From contig JAFTHU010000002.1 in assembly GCA_017457215.1 (NCBI GenBank), positions 1-60,594 of the forward strand: 60,594 bases of DNA, in the 5' to 3' direction. Under the pieces are notes generated by a model that did not search any database, was not told the DNA's origin, and saw only the letters and a list, made by a program, of their open reading frames with translations. Below are positions 32,316-41,592 of this stretch, piece after piece (the first letter of the stretch is position 1; every line of letters begins with the position of its first letter). The stretch comes from Clostridia bacterium (GTDB lineage Bacteria > Bacillota > Clostridia > Christensenellales > Borkfalkiaceae). A program made the position numbers and the translations under genes.

Positions 32316-33515
32316 ATGAAAAACAGAGTTGCTAAAAGAATGTCCGCAATTTCCCCCTCGCTTACGCTTGCGATTTCCGCAAAGGCAAAGGCGATGAAAG
32401 CCGCGGGCGAATCGGTGGTTTCTTTCGGCGTGGGCGAGCCCGATTTTAACACTCCCGAACACATTATTGCGGCGGCGAAAGCGGCTTTGGACGCAGGGCA
32501 GACGAAATATACCCCCTCGTCGGGGCTTTTGCCTTTGCGCAAAGCCATTTGCGCAAAGTTTAAAAAGGACAACGGGCTCGATTACGAGCCCTCGCAAATT
32601 ATCGTTTCCAACGGCGCAAAACACTCCATTTTTAACGCGTGCTACGCGCTCTTGGACGAGGGGGACGAAGTAATCATTCCCGAGCCCTATTGGCTGACCT
32701 ATCCCGAAGTGGTAAAGGTTTGCGGCGGCGTAGTAAAAACGCTTTCTTGCAAGAAAGAAAACAAATATAAATTTACGGCGGCGGAATTGAAAGCGGCAAT
32801 CACGCCCAAGACGAAAATGCTTATATTCAACTCTCCGTCCAACCCCACGGGCGCTGTGTATAACGAAGAGGAAGTACGTGCGATTGCGGCGGTCTGCGAA
32901 GAGGCGGGCATCTTCGTTTTGGCAGATGAAATTTATGAAAAACTCTGCTATAACGGAGTAAAAGCATTCTCGATTGCAGCGGCAAGCGAAAAGATGAAAG
33001 ATTTGACAATAACAGTCAACGGCGTATCGAAAACGTATGCCATGACGGGTTGGCGCATTGGCTATTTGGCTGCGCCCAAAGACGTAGCGAAAGCTATCGA
33101 TTCTTTCCAAAGCCACGCTACTTCGAACGCAAGTTCCATTTCGCAATACGCTACGATAGAGGCGTTGAACGCTCCCGAAGAAGAGATTGCGGCAATGGTG
33201 AACGTGTTTGATAAACGCAGAGCGAAACTCCTTGCTTTGATTGACGGTATCGACGGCGTCAGCGCGGTAGAGCCCGACGGCGCGTTCTACGTAATGCTCG
33301 TTGTAGGAGGTTTGTTTGGTAAGAGTTATAAAGGCAAGACGATTGCAAACTCGATTGATTTTGCCGACGCGTTGTTAGAAGGCGAAAAAGTGGCAACCGT
33401 ACCCGGGGTATCGTTTGGGGCAGACGATTGTGTGCGTCTTTCGTATGCGTTGTCCGAGGCGGATATCGACGAGGGCTTGGCGCGTATTAAAAAGTTTGTT
33501 TCCGAATTAGCGTAA
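32316..33515 (+). CDS. Class I aspartate-type aminotransferase
   Basis: A 399-residue fold-type I PLP enzyme. It has FGVGEPDFNTPEHI at the substrate side, NSPSNPTGA near 172, DEIYEKL near 205, the Schiff-base K239 in NGVSKTYAMTGWRIG, and a late Arg in RLSYA for the substrate carboxylate. It most likely transfers the amino group between aspartate (or another amino acid) and 2-oxoglutarate. It stands alone between its own promoter and terminator. The precise amino acid preference is not certain. Confidence 0.9.
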   Translation: MKNRVAKRMSAISPSLTLAISAKAKAMKAAGESVVSFGVGEPDFNTPEHIIAAAKAALDAGQTKYTPSSGLLPLRKAICAKFKKDNGLDYEPSQIIVSNGAKHSIFNACYALLDEGDEVIIPEPYWLTYPEVVKVCGGVVKTLSCKKENKYKFTAAELKAAITPKTKMLIFNSPSNPTGAVYNEEEVRAIAAVCEEAGIFVLADEIYEKLCYNGVKAFSIAAASEKMKDLTITVNGVSKTYAMTGWRIGYLAAPKDVAKAIDSFQSHATSNASSISQYATIEALNAPEEEIAAMVNVFDKRRAKLLALIDGIDGVSAVEPDGAFYVMLVVGGLFGKSYKGKTIANSIDFADALLEGEKVATVPGVSFGADDCVRLSYALSEADIDEGLARIKKFVSELA

Positions 33516-33530
33516 GAGAATATGTGTATA

Positions 33531-33568
33531 AAACGGATGGGGTGCATAGCAAAAACCGTCCGTTTTTT
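33531..33568 (+). terminator. Terminator of the aminotransferase gene
   Basis: Stem AAACGGA/TCCGTTT with a 21-base loop, then TTTT. Confidence 0.6.
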
Positions 33569-33595
33569 CTTTTGTGGAAAAATAATCGGAAAATG

Positions 33596-33624
33596 TTGAC
33601 GAAAGGAAAGGAAAGTGGTAAAAT
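33596..33624 (+). promoter_or_regulatory. Promoter of LRR lipoprotein 1
   Basis: TTGACG at 33596-33601, a 17-nt spacer, TAAAAT at 33619-33624. Confidence 0.65.
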
Positions 33625-33655
33625 ATATTTATCAATTTTATTGTTGAGGTTTATT

Positions 33656-34573
33656 ATGAAAGCGAAATTATTAAAAGTGTTGTCGTTGCTGGCTTGTTTG
33701 GCGTTATCGGCGAGTGTAGCTGCCTGCGGTATAGGCGACGATAGCAGTTCTTCTGCAGGTTCTTCTTTGGAACAGAGTTCTAGCGAGGAATCGAGCATAG
33801 TTGTGCCTGAATCGAGCGAAGAAGTAAGCAGTGAGGAAGTTTCGTCCAAGGAAGAGTCCTCGGAAAAAGAGGAATATCCCGAAGATTATTACACGGAAGG
33901 GTTGAAGTTTGCCCCTTTAGTGAATGATACGTATGCGGGCTATACGTATGTGGTAGTGGGCTATACGGGTACGGCAACGAAGGTGGTGATTCCTTCCATT
34001 TATGAAAATAAATCCGTAACGAGTATTGGTGATTATGTGTTCGAGTTTTGCACTAATTTAACGGAAATAGTAATCCCTGACAGCGTAACGAGCATTGGTT
34101 GGCGTGCGTTCTATGAATGTCCTATAAAGAACGCTACAATGCCGACGTGGGCAATTTCGGCGATTCCCACAAACAATTTACAATCTGTAACCATAACTTC
34201 AGGGGATAGTATTGATTATAGTGCGTTCTATAATTGCAATAGTTTAACGGAGATTGTTGTCCCCGATAGCGTAACGAGTATTGGTTATTATGCGTTCTCT
34301 AATTGCAGTAGTTTAACGGAGATTATTATCCCCGATGGAGTAAAACGTATTGGTTATTATGCGTTCTCTAATTGCAGTAGCTTAACGGAAATTATCATTC
34401 CCGAAAGCGTAACGAGTATTGGAAATCGTGCGTTCTATTATTGCAGTAATTTAACGGAAATTATCTTTGAAGGTACGGTAGAAGAATGGCATGCAGTAGA
34501 GAAAGGATATGATTGGAATTCCAACGTACCTGCGACGGAAATCGTTTGCAACGACGGCACGGTGACGTTATAA
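33656..34573 (+). CDS. BspA-like LRR lipoprotein 1
   Basis: A 305-residue secreted lipoprotein. The signal peptide ends in lipobox VAAC (lipidated Cys about residue 23). A Ser/Glu-rich linker runs to about 70 and leads to EYPEDYYTEGL. BspA/LRR_5 repeats follow, with the unit LTEIVIPDSVTSIGYYAFSNCSS recurring four to five times, and a closing EGTVEEWHAVEK unit. Such proteins display a solenoid at the cell surface and are linked to adhesion or binding. I start at ATG 33656 behind TTGAGG, not at the upstream in-frame start. It shares its design with the protein at 50328-51920. Confidence 0.9.
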   Translation: MKAKLLKVLSLLACLALSASVAACGIGDDSSSSAGSSLEQSSSEESSIVVPESSEEVSSEEVSSKEESSEKEEYPEDYYTEGLKFAPLVNDTYAGYTYVVVGYTGTATKVVIPSIYENKSVTSIGDYVFEFCTNLTEIVIPDSVTSIGWRAFYECPIKNATMPTWAISAIPTNNLQSVTITSGDSIDYSAFYNCNSLTEIVVPDSVTSIGYYAFSNCSSLTEIIIPDGVKRIGYYAFSNCSSLTEIIIPESVTSIGNRAFYYCSNLTEIIFEGTVEEWHAVEKGYDWNSNVPATEIVCNDGTVTL

Positions 34574-34596
34574 AATAAAATCAACAGGAAAGGGGC

Positions 34597-34618
34597 GGAG
34601 TAAAATCCGCTCTTTTTT
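34597..34618 (+). terminator. Terminator of LRR lipoprotein 1
   Basis: Short stem GCGGA/TCCGC followed by TTTTTT. Confidence 0.6.
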
Positions 34619-34680
34619 ATGTTTTTTATATATCTTAAAAAAATTTTTCTGAAAACGGACAAAAATTTTGCAAAAAGGTC

Positions 34681-34709
34681 TTGAAATTATGCGCGAAATC
34701 TGTTAAACT
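34681..34709 (+). promoter_or_regulatory. Probable promoter of the P-loop gene
   Basis: TTGAAA at 34681-34686, a 17-nt spacer, TAAACT at 34704-34709. Confidence 0.5.
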
Positions 34710-34774
34710 ATAGGAAACCGAGAAGAAAACCCATTTTCATCGGGTAGTATGACGAAATCTGGGAGGATTTTATT

Positions 34775-35182
34775 ATGATTAAAGTTATTTATGGCGCAAA
34801 GGGTACAGGCAAGACCAAGATGATGATCGACGCCGCAAACGCAACCGTACCCGCAGCCAAGGGGCACATGATTTTTATGACCGACAGTAAGCGCGGTATG
34901 TACGATTTGGAACGTGAAATCCGTTTCATCGATACCAGCGAATATGATATTGCAGGCGAAGCAGCTCTTTGCGGATTTGTAAAAGGCGTTATCGCAGGCA
35001 ACCACGACAACGAATATGTGTACATCGACGGCGTAGTTCGCATTGCGGGCAAACCCGTTTCCGAACTTGCGGCATTCTTCTATATGCTTGACAAAGTTTC
35101 CAAAACCAACAACTTGGTTATCACCGTTTCTGTTTCGGCAGAAAAAGACGAACTTCCCGATTTTGTCGCGAAGTACATTTAA
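34775..35182 (+). CDS. Small P-loop ATP-binding protein
   Basis: A 135-residue protein with Walker A GAKGTGKTK at 7-15 and a hydrophobic strand ending YVYIDG near 89 as a possible Walker B. A second LVITVSVS strand follows near 115. The length is about that of a minimal RecA-like or kinase core. It is conserved-looking and strongly expressed (GGGAGG ribosome site, own promoter and terminator), but I do not recognise a named family. The function is unknown. Confidence 0.7.
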   Translation: MIKVIYGAKGTGKTKMMIDAANATVPAAKGHMIFMTDSKRGMYDLEREIRFIDTSEYDIAGEAALCGFVKGVIAGNHDNEYVYIDGVVRIAGKPVSELAAFFYMLDKVSKTNNLVITVSVSAEKDELPDFVAKYI

Positions 35183-35225
35183 CAAGCTGCGCGCATAATG
35201 CGCGCCAACGGAATAATGGGAGGAT

Positions 35226-35255
35226 AGCCGAGCGGTCTTTCCGTTCGGCTTTTTC
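35226..35255 (+). terminator. Terminator of the P-loop gene
   Basis: A 10-bp stem AGCCGAGCGG/CCGTTCGGCT and a T run. Confidence 0.8.
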
Positions 35256-35405
35256 TAAAAAAGGCGAAAGCCCACAGTATTGTAACGGAATTTTAATAAA
35301 ACAGTGATAAGGCGGAAAAGTGAAAACGCGCGTTTAAAAAAGGGAGGTGGCTGAACGGCTGCCTGCTTTGCGCGTTAAAAAATCCGAAAAAGGCAGGAAG
35401 AGAAA

Positions 35406-36944
35406 ATGTATTTTATTAGCACGAGAGGCGGAGAAAAAGTAACGGGGGCGCAAGCGATTGTACAAGGCTTGGCAAAGAACGGCGGTTTGTTCGTACCCGA
35501 AACGTTCCCCAAAATCACCGACGAAGAAATGTCGACAATGGCAGAGATGTCCTATCCCGAACGCGCGGCGTTCGTACTTGGTAAATATCTGGGCGAAGAA
35601 CTCGGTTATGATTATTTGAAAGAGTCTTGCGAAAAGGCATATTCTTCGTTTGAGGGCAACGACCCCGTACCCCTTGTCAAAATCGACGGTGAAACGGGTT
35701 TGTACGTGATGGAGTTGTATCACGGGCCTACGTGTGCGTTTAAGGATATGGCGCTCACCGTGCTTCCGTACCTTTTGAAAAAGAGCTGCGAAGTTACGGG
35801 AATCGACGACGAAATTTTGATTTTGGCGGCGACGAGCGGCGACACGGGCAAAGCGGCGTTGGAAGGATTCCGCGACGTGAAAGGAACGAAAGTGGCGGTG
35901 TTCTATCCCGACGAGGGCGTTGCAAAAATGCAGCGTTTGCAAATGACGGTGCAGGACGGCAACAACGTGTTCGTGGCGGCGGTTGAGGGGAACTTCGACG
36001 ATTGTCAGCGTGCCGTAAAACGCCTGTTTGCTTCCGAGGAATTTAACGCAGAGCTTGCGAAAAAGAAGACCCGTTTATCGAGCGCGAACTCCATTAACTT
36101 CGGGCGTCTTGCGCCGCAAATCGCATATTATTTTTCGGCGTATTTGGATTTGTTGACTGCTGGTCAAATCGAGATGGGGGATAAGATTGATTTCGTTGTA
36201 CCCACGGGGAATTTCGGGGATATTTTAGCCGGTTGGTACGCAAAACAAATGGGGTTGCCCGTGCGGAAACTTGTTTGCGCTTCCAACCGCAACAAAGTGC
36301 TTGCCGATTTCTTCAAAAAGGGCGTGTACGACGTAAAACGGGATTTCCACCGCACGATGTCTCCGTCTATGGATATTTTGGTTTCGTCGAATTTGGAACG
36401 CTTGCTCTTTGAAATCAGCGGCAGAGACGCGAAATGCACGGCACAGCGTATGCAAGACCTTGCGGAGAAGAAAGAATATTCTATTACGGAAAAGGAAAAG
36501 GCAATTTTGGACGAAGAATTCTTCGGCGGATTTGCACGCGAGGACGATACCGTAGAGGCTATGTACGAAATTTTTGACGAGTACGGCTATGCGATGGATA
36601 CGCACACGGGCGTTGCGCTTGCGGTGTATATGAAATGGGAAGAGGCACGTAAAAAGATTGACGAAAAGGACGCTACGCCCGTTATCGTACTTTCCACGGC
36701 GAACCCGTATAAATTCCCGCAGGACGTATTGTACGCATTGTCGGGCAACGACGTAAAGGACAGCTTTAAGGGAATCAAACGCCTGCATCTTTTGACGGCA
36801 ATGAAACCGCCCAAGAGTTTGTTGGATTTGCGTTACCGCACGCCGAGATTTAAAACGAAAGTAAAGAACGATTTGAATGCAATGGCGGCGTTGATTTTGG
36901 AATTTGCAGATGGTAAAATTGTGCCGACTCCCGAAGAAAAATAA
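35406..36944 (+). CDS. thrC: Threonine synthase
   Basis: A 512-residue enzyme of the longer ThrC class. The N-terminal YFISTRGGE segment is followed by the Schiff-base K113 in GPTCAFKDMAL, AATSGDTGKAAL for phosphate binding, and NFGDILAGWYAKQMG. It converts O-phosphohomoserine to threonine with PLP. No other threonine pathway gene is adjacent. The ribosome site is poorly defined (GGCAGGAAGAG). The 220-base leader upstream contains pairable CGCG and CTGCC words but no riboswitch or T-box that I recognise. Intact. Confidence 0.95.
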   Translation: MYFISTRGGEKVTGAQAIVQGLAKNGGLFVPETFPKITDEEMSTMAEMSYPERAAFVLGKYLGEELGYDYLKESCEKAYSSFEGNDPVPLVKIDGETGLYVMELYHGPTCAFKDMALTVLPYLLKKSCEVTGIDDEILILAATSGDTGKAALEGFRDVKGTKVAVFYPDEGVAKMQRLQMTVQDGNNVFVAAVEGNFDDCQRAVKRLFASEEFNAELAKKKTRLSSANSINFGRLAPQIAYYFSAYLDLLTAGQIEMGDKIDFVVPTGNFGDILAGWYAKQMGLPVRKLVCASNRNKVLADFFKKGVYDVKRDFHRTMSPSMDILVSSNLERLLFEISGRDAKCTAQRMQDLAEKKEYSITEKEKAILDEEFFGGFAREDDTVEAMYEIFDEYGYAMDTHTGVALAVYMKWEEARKKIDEKDATPVIVLSTANPYKFPQDVLYALSGNDVKDSFKGIKRLHLLTAMKPPKSLLDLRYRTPRFKTKVKNDLNAMAALILEFADGKIVPTPEEK

Positions 36945-37036
36945 AAAAGCCGGCGTATAAAAGGTACGAAATTTGTTAAGTATGTGAAAACCCCCGTCTT
37001 TTCTTGTGAAGACGGCGGAACGTATCGTTTTTTTAA

Positions 37037-37065
37037 TTGCAATTTATATAAAAAAGCGGTATACT
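37037..37065 (+). promoter_or_regulatory. Promoter of the DUF5685 operon
   Basis: TTGCAA at 37037-37042, a 17-nt spacer, TATACT at 37060-37065. Confidence 0.65.
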
Positions 37066-37093
37066 GAAAAGGTAGTAAGCAAAGAGGATTATT

Positions 37094-38005
37094 ATGTTTG
37101 GATACGTTCGCGCGGATACGCCGTACTTATATATCAAAGACGACGCTTTGTATCGTGCGATGTACTGCGGCGTGTGTAAGGGCATCGGACAGGTATGCGG
37201 TCATACGGCGCGTATGGGGCTTTCCTATGACGTTACGTTTTTATCCGTCATTTTGCATAATATCCTCGGCGAGGACGTAAAGATAGAAAAACAGCATTGC
37301 CTTACCCATTGTATCCGTTCGCGGAATATGGCGGAAGTGGACGAGCTGACAAGAAAACTCGGTGCGCTGAATACGGTACTGGTGTATTATAAATACACGG
37401 ACGATATTGCGGATGGGGACCGTGGTCGGGGCAAGCGGCTGTGGTTCAAAAAAGGCTTTAAACGGGTTAAAAAAGCGTATCCCGAAATTGAAAGAATCGT
37501 CCGTGAAAACCTTGCCAAGCAAGAAGAGATTGAACGGGCAAAAACGGACAGCGTGGACAGAGCGGCAGATTCTACCGCCGTAATGTTGGCGGAATTTTCC
37601 GATTATGCGCTGGGGGAAAAGGCGACGCCGTATACCTACAATCTGTTTTATGCCGTTGGAAAATGGATATACCTAATCGACGCGTTGGACGATTACGACA
37701 AAGATATGAAAAAGCGTGCGTACAATCCCTTTGCGTTGGCATATAAAGCGGCTTGTAAAAAGGAGTTGTGCGAAGGGGAGTACGGGAAAGAGGTGGAATT
37801 TATATTCCATGCAATTTTCTTCGATATCCGCGAGAATTTGGGACAGATATCCTTTCGATTTAACCGAGATTTATCGGATAATATACTTTTGCGCGGACTG
37901 CCGATGATGACGAAACGGATTATGTCGGGTTGCAACTGTATGGGCAGAAAAAATAAGGAACAGCGAAAAGCGGATAAAAGCGCGCAAAGGAAAAATACTA
38001 AATAG
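37094..38005 (+). CDS. DUF5685 family protein
   Basis: A 303-residue protein starting MFGYVRADTPYLYIKDD, with YRAMYCGVCKGIG and CGHTARMG near the N-terminus, a Cys pattern that could bind metal, and YCGV/DDYDKDMKKRAYNP later. The set fits DUF5685, common in Clostridia and often next to a DnaJ-like gene, as here (35 bases downstream). The function is unknown. The C-terminal tail is Lys/Arg-rich after CNCMGRKNK. The ribosome site is AGAGGA. Confidence 0.85.
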   Translation: MFGYVRADTPYLYIKDDALYRAMYCGVCKGIGQVCGHTARMGLSYDVTFLSVILHNILGEDVKIEKQHCLTHCIRSRNMAEVDELTRKLGALNTVLVYYKYTDDIADGDRGRGKRLWFKKGFKRVKKAYPEIERIVRENLAKQEEIERAKTDSVDRAADSTAVMLAEFSDYALGEKATPYTYNLFYAVGKWIYLIDALDDYDKDMKKRAYNPFALAYKAACKKELCEGEYGKEVEFIFHAIFFDIRENLGQISFRFNRDLSDNILLRGLPMMTKRIMSGCNCMGRKNKEQRKADKSAQRKNTK

Positions 38006-38040
38006 GAAAAAAAAGCGGCGAAAGCCGACGGGAGATAAAA

Positions 38041-38676
38041 ATGAAACAATATTATGAACTTCTCGGTTTGACCGAAAATGCGACGGACGAGGAAATTAAA
38101 GCTCGTTACGAAGAACTTCGTAAAAAATACAGCGAAGACAGATGGTTGGATGGAGAAGCTGGCAACGAAGCAGCGAAAATGCTGACGAAATTGGACGTGG
38201 CTTACGAAGAAATCAAAGAGTCGCGCAAGGAACAGAATAAAAATACCGAAGGGAAAAATTCCTACGAGGAAATTTCCGAACTTCTTAAGCAAAACAAGCT
38301 TTCCGAAGCGCAGACGCTGTTGGATAACTTCAACGAGCGTTCGGCAGAGTGGCATTATCTGCAAGCAGTGGTGTATTATAAGAAAAATTGGACGAACGAC
38401 AGTAAAAAGCAGTTGGAGATTGCGATTGAGATGGATCCGTCCAACACCAAATACCGCGCGGCATACGGAAAGATGAACGCGAAGAACGAATATGCAAATC
38501 AATCGGCATACGGCGCGCCCAACGGGGGCTATAACAACCCGTATTCCAATAATCGCGGACCGATAGACAACGGCGAACAGATGGGCGGCGGTAACGCTTG
38601 TTCTAACTGTATTTCTTGCTGTTATACCTACCTTTGTATCGATTGTTTATTCTCGATGTGTTGCGGTTGCAGATAA
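38041..38676 (+). CDS. J-like domain protein lacking HPD, with helical repeat
   Basis: A 211-residue protein. Residues 1-65 match a J domain (YYELLGLTENATDEEIKARY) but the HPD that activates DnaK reads SED, so it is probably a J-like scaffold. Residues 80-145 form a TPR-like helical pair (LLKQNKLSEAQTLLDNFNER). A Gly/Asn/Tyr-rich linker follows, and the C-terminus is Cys-rich (CSNCISCC and CCGC). The ribosome site is GGGAG. It is co-transcribed with DUF5685, which suggests a shared membrane or metal-related task. Confidence 0.8.
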   Translation: MKQYYELLGLTENATDEEIKARYEELRKKYSEDRWLDGEAGNEAAKMLTKLDVAYEEIKESRKEQNKNTEGKNSYEEISELLKQNKLSEAQTLLDNFNERSAEWHYLQAVVYYKKNWTNDSKKQLEIAIEMDPSNTKYRAAYGKMNAKNEYANQSAYGAPNGGYNNPYSNNRGPIDNGEQMGGGNACSNCISCCYTYLCIDCLFSMCCGCR

Positions 38677-38701
38677 AAAAAGCGCATCATGCGCTTTTTT
38701 T
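38677..38701 (+). terminator. Terminator of the DUF5685/J-like operon
   Basis: A 10-bp stem AAAAGCGCAT/ATGCGCTTTT with a T run. Confidence 0.85.
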
Positions 38702-38729
38702 CGAATAAGAAATCGGTAAGTAGGTGTAT

Positions 38730-39251
38730 ATGAAAAAGATAACGGCGTATGAAATCGCGTTGTCCGGGCTTGCTTGCGCCTTTTCCACCATTATTTTGGT
38801 GTTGGGCGTATACGTAGACGCGTTTCTTTTTACGGGGTATTTATTGGCGAGTATCGCCTTGATGTTGCCGCTTGCGAAAAGGAGTTGGTGGGGATATATT
38901 TTGGCATATATCGCGACCAGTGTATTATCCCTTGTTTTTGCGGCGGGCTTATTTTGGAATATCATTCCTTTTATTATTTTTTACGGTCTGCATCCGCTCG
39001 TGAACGAATTGCAATTACGTACTCGCGTCAACCGTTGGGTGGCGTGCGGAATCAAAGCGGCTTGGTTTGACATAACGCTTTGGATTATTTGGAAATTTGT
39101 CGTAATGATGACGGGGGTTTCTTATTTCGATAAGTATATCATCCCCATTATTTTGGTGGTAGGAACGGCGTTTTTCGTCGCATACGATTATGCAATGTAT
39201 AAATGCCGCTATAAGATAAACTGTTTGGTGGATAGAATCACCAGAAAATGA
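38730..39251 (+). CDS. Multi-pass membrane protein
   Basis: A 173-residue protein with about five membrane segments (8-32, 36-52, 56-82, 105-128, 135-155), ending in a basic tail. The N-terminal TAYEIALSGLACAFSTI resembles the first helix of substrate-binding (S) subunits of ECF transporters, but no ECF motif is certain. I use ATG 38730; a GTG two codons earlier is possible. It lies 50 bases before an RNA methyltransferase gene. The function is unknown. Confidence 0.65.
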   Translation: MKKITAYEIALSGLACAFSTIILVLGVYVDAFLFTGYLLASIALMLPLAKRSWWGYILAYIATSVLSLVFAAGLFWNIIPFIIFYGLHPLVNELQLRTRVNRWVACGIKAAWFDITLWIIWKFVVMMTGVSYFDKYIIPIILVVGTAFFVAYDYAMYKCRYKINCLVDRITRK

Positions 39252-39300
39252 AAGGGCTTTGCGTTGAAAACTTCTAATCTTAAAAGGAGTACGGGGTTTT

Positions 39301-40725
39301 ATGATAGAGAAAAACGACGTGATTTGCGCAATAACCGAAGGACTCGGTTCAAACGGCGAGGGGATTCTCCGTTATGAGGGGATTACCTTTTTCGTGCCTG
39401 CATGCTTGCCCGGAGAGAAAGTGCGGTTTCGGGTTTTAAAAGTAAAAGGAAACGTGGGCTACGGGAAAGTGGAAGAAATTTTAACGCCCGCGGAAGAGCG
39501 GGTGCGCGTAAAATGTCCCGTATTTTCCAAATGCGGGGGCTGTTCCTTGCAGCATTTGGAATACGGCGCGCAACTCGTTCATAAAGCAACCGTTGTCAAA
39601 GACGCATTGCGGAAGATTGCCGGCATTTCGATTTCCGTGCCGACGGCGGTAAAGAGTGATTTTCCGTTTGGATATAGAAACAAATTGCAAATTCCCGTTG
39701 GGGTAAATCGGGACGGAGAAACGGTGATAGGCTTTTATGCGGAGCACAGTCACCGCATCGTGCCGATTACCGCTTGCGCCATTCAGCCGGAATGGGCGGA
39801 AAAGCTGATAGCCGTTGTCAAAAGGTATATGTTGGAATGTGCCGTAAGGGGTTACGACGAAGAAAGAAAAACGGGCGCGGTACGGCATATTGTTGCGCGT
39901 GAAATCGGCGGGAAGTATATCGTTACGTTGGTTACGGCAACGAAAAAATTGCCCAATCTTGGATATTTGGTAGAGCTGCTCTCTAAAATATTGAAAGAAT
40001 TTACGTTGTATATCAATTTCAACGATGAGGAAACCAACGTAGTGTTTGGCAAAGAATTCCATTTGATTCACGGTGCGGGAACTTTCAGCGCGGAAGAACA
40101 AGGGATTTCTTACGAAGCAGGTCCCGTTACTTTTTTACAGGTGAATGAAAACGTACGGACGAAGCTGTATAAGGAAGCGTTAAAAACGGTGTGTTCGGAC
40201 GGCGACGAGGTGGTGATAGACGCCTATTCGGGCGGCGGGCTTTTGACGGCGATGATTGCAAAAAAAGCCAAGCGTGTTTACGGGATAGAGTTGGAAGAAG
40301 AAGCCTCGCGTTGCGCGGATTTGTTAAAGGCGAAAAACGGCTTGGAAAATATGACGAATATTTGCGGGTACGTAGAAAAAGAATTGCCCGCCGTTTTGAA
40401 AAAAGAACAGGGCGAAAAAATTCGGTTGATTTTAGATCCGCCGCGCGCGGGAATTGCCCGTAGCGTTTTACTTTCGTTGTTGAAAAGTAAAATTCCGCAG
40501 CTGACGCTGATAAGTTGCAACCCCGCTACTTTGGCGCGGGATTTGGGGATTTTAAGCGGCAGATTGATTGAAAAAGAGGGCGAATTGGTGAAAAATCCCG
40601 CGTATGCAGAGGTTGCAGACGGAGAAACGCTAGAAGGATATTACGGGATAGAATGGATACAACCCTACGACATGTTCCCCCAAACCAAACACGTCGAGAC
40701 TCTTGTATGTCTGACGCGAAAATAA
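39301..40725 (+). CDS. TrmA/RlmD-family RNA 5-methyluridine methyltransferase
   Basis: A 474-residue enzyme. A TRAM domain (1-65) is followed by the [4Fe-4S] ligands C72, C78 and C81 (KCPVFSKCGGC) plus a later Cys in TACAIQPEW. The SAM fold has DAYSGGGLLTAMIAKK near 306 and the catalytic SCNPATLARDL near 405, with a base Glu near the C-terminus. It methylates a specific uridine at C5 in 23S rRNA or a tRNA; which one cannot be fixed from sequence. The ribosome site is AAGGAG. Intact. Confidence 0.92.
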   Translation: MIEKNDVICAITEGLGSNGEGILRYEGITFFVPACLPGEKVRFRVLKVKGNVGYGKVEEILTPAEERVRVKCPVFSKCGGCSLQHLEYGAQLVHKATVVKDALRKIAGISISVPTAVKSDFPFGYRNKLQIPVGVNRDGETVIGFYAEHSHRIVPITACAIQPEWAEKLIAVVKRYMLECAVRGYDEERKTGAVRHIVAREIGGKYIVTLVTATKKLPNLGYLVELLSKILKEFTLYINFNDEETNVVFGKEFHLIHGAGTFSAEEQGISYEAGPVTFLQVNENVRTKLYKEALKTVCSDGDEVVIDAYSGGGLLTAMIAKKAKRVYGIELEEEASRCADLLKAKNGLENMTNICGYVEKELPAVLKKEQGEKIRLILDPPRAGIARSVLLSLLKSKIPQLTLISCNPATLARDLGILSGRLIEKEGELVKNPAYAEVADGETLEGYYGIEWIQPYDMFPQTKHVETLVCLTRK

Positions 40726-40746
40726 AAATATTTTGGAGAAATTATA

Positions 40747-41466
40747 ATGAAAATTTTATCGATTGGAAACAGTTTTTCTCAAGATGCGCAAAGATATTTG
40801 CACGGTCTTGCAAAGCATAACGGCGAGGAAATGAAAACGGTGAACCTTTACGTTCCTGGTTGTCCTTTGCGTAGTCATTATATCAACGTACTTGAAAACA
40901 ACGCCGCTTACGATTTTGAATTTAACGGCGTTGCAACGGGGTTGAAAGTTTCTATTAGCCAAGCGCTTGCAAGCGACGATTGGGATGTTATCACTTTGCA
41001 ACAGGCAAGTTTTTACAGCGGGAGATACGAAACGTATTCGCCGTACATAGAAGAGGTGGCAAAATTTGTAAGAAAATATTGCCCGCACGCAAAAATATGG
41101 ATACATCAAACGTGGGCGTATGAAAACGAAAGTCAGTTGTTGAAAAATTTGCAAATTTTTGAAAGGTCGGAAGATATGCTTGCGGCGATTTGCGATTCTT
41201 ACGCAAAAGCAGCGAAAGCGATTGACGCATACGGCACGATCCCTTGCGGAAAAGCGATGATGAAAGCTACGGAATTGGGTATTGAAAAGATACACAGAGA
41301 TACATTCCACGCTTCTTTGGGCGCAGGCAGATATTTGTTGGCGCTTTGTTGGTACAAAGCTTTTACGGGAAAGGATATTTCCAACGATACGTTTAACGAA
41401 TTCGACGTTCCCGTAACCGAAGAGGAAAGACAAATCGTAATCAAAGCGGTAAATTCCGTTGTGTAA
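40747..41466 (+). CDS. DUF4886/SGNH-like hydrolase
   Basis: A 239-residue cytoplasmic protein. ILSIGNSFSQDAQRYL at 3-18 is the GNSFS nucleophile block, DVITLQQASF near 82 and IHQTWAYE near 117 follow, and a late HRDTFHASLGAG supplies the Asp-X-X-His part. The pattern matches DUF4886, an SGNH-hydrolase relative found in gut bacteria. It may remove an ester from a carbohydrate or similar; the substrate is unknown. It follows the methyltransferase by 21 bases, sharing a transcript, with GGAG as ribosome site. Confidence 0.85.
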   Translation: MKILSIGNSFSQDAQRYLHGLAKHNGEEMKTVNLYVPGCPLRSHYINVLENNAAYDFEFNGVATGLKVSISQALASDDWDVITLQQASFYSGRYETYSPYIEEVAKFVRKYCPHAKIWIHQTWAYENESQLLKNLQIFERSEDMLAAICDSYAKAAKAIDAYGTIPCGKAMMKATELGIEKIHRDTFHASLGAGRYLLALCWYKAFTGKDISNDTFNEFDVPVTEEERQIVIKAVNSVV

Positions 41467-41510
41467 CGTTTGCCTTTTTTTAAAAATCTATTTTAAAAAC
41501 ATAAAAAATA

Positions 41511-41539
41511 AAAAAGCAACCGTAGAGGTTGCTTTTTTT
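41511..41539. terminator. Bidirectional terminator
   Basis: An 11-bp stem AAAAAGCAACC/GGTTGCTTTTT lying between converging genes. Confidence 0.85.
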
Positions 41540-41592
41540 ATGACTTTTGCGTAACGCTTAGTGGGGTTCTGTCTACAAAACCCAGAGCGTTT

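Noticed and set aside
35256-35405. T-box or riboswitch before thrC
   Set aside because: Pairable words exist, but no T-box sequence (TGGNACCGCG-like), no known aptamer and no terminator between it and thrC.
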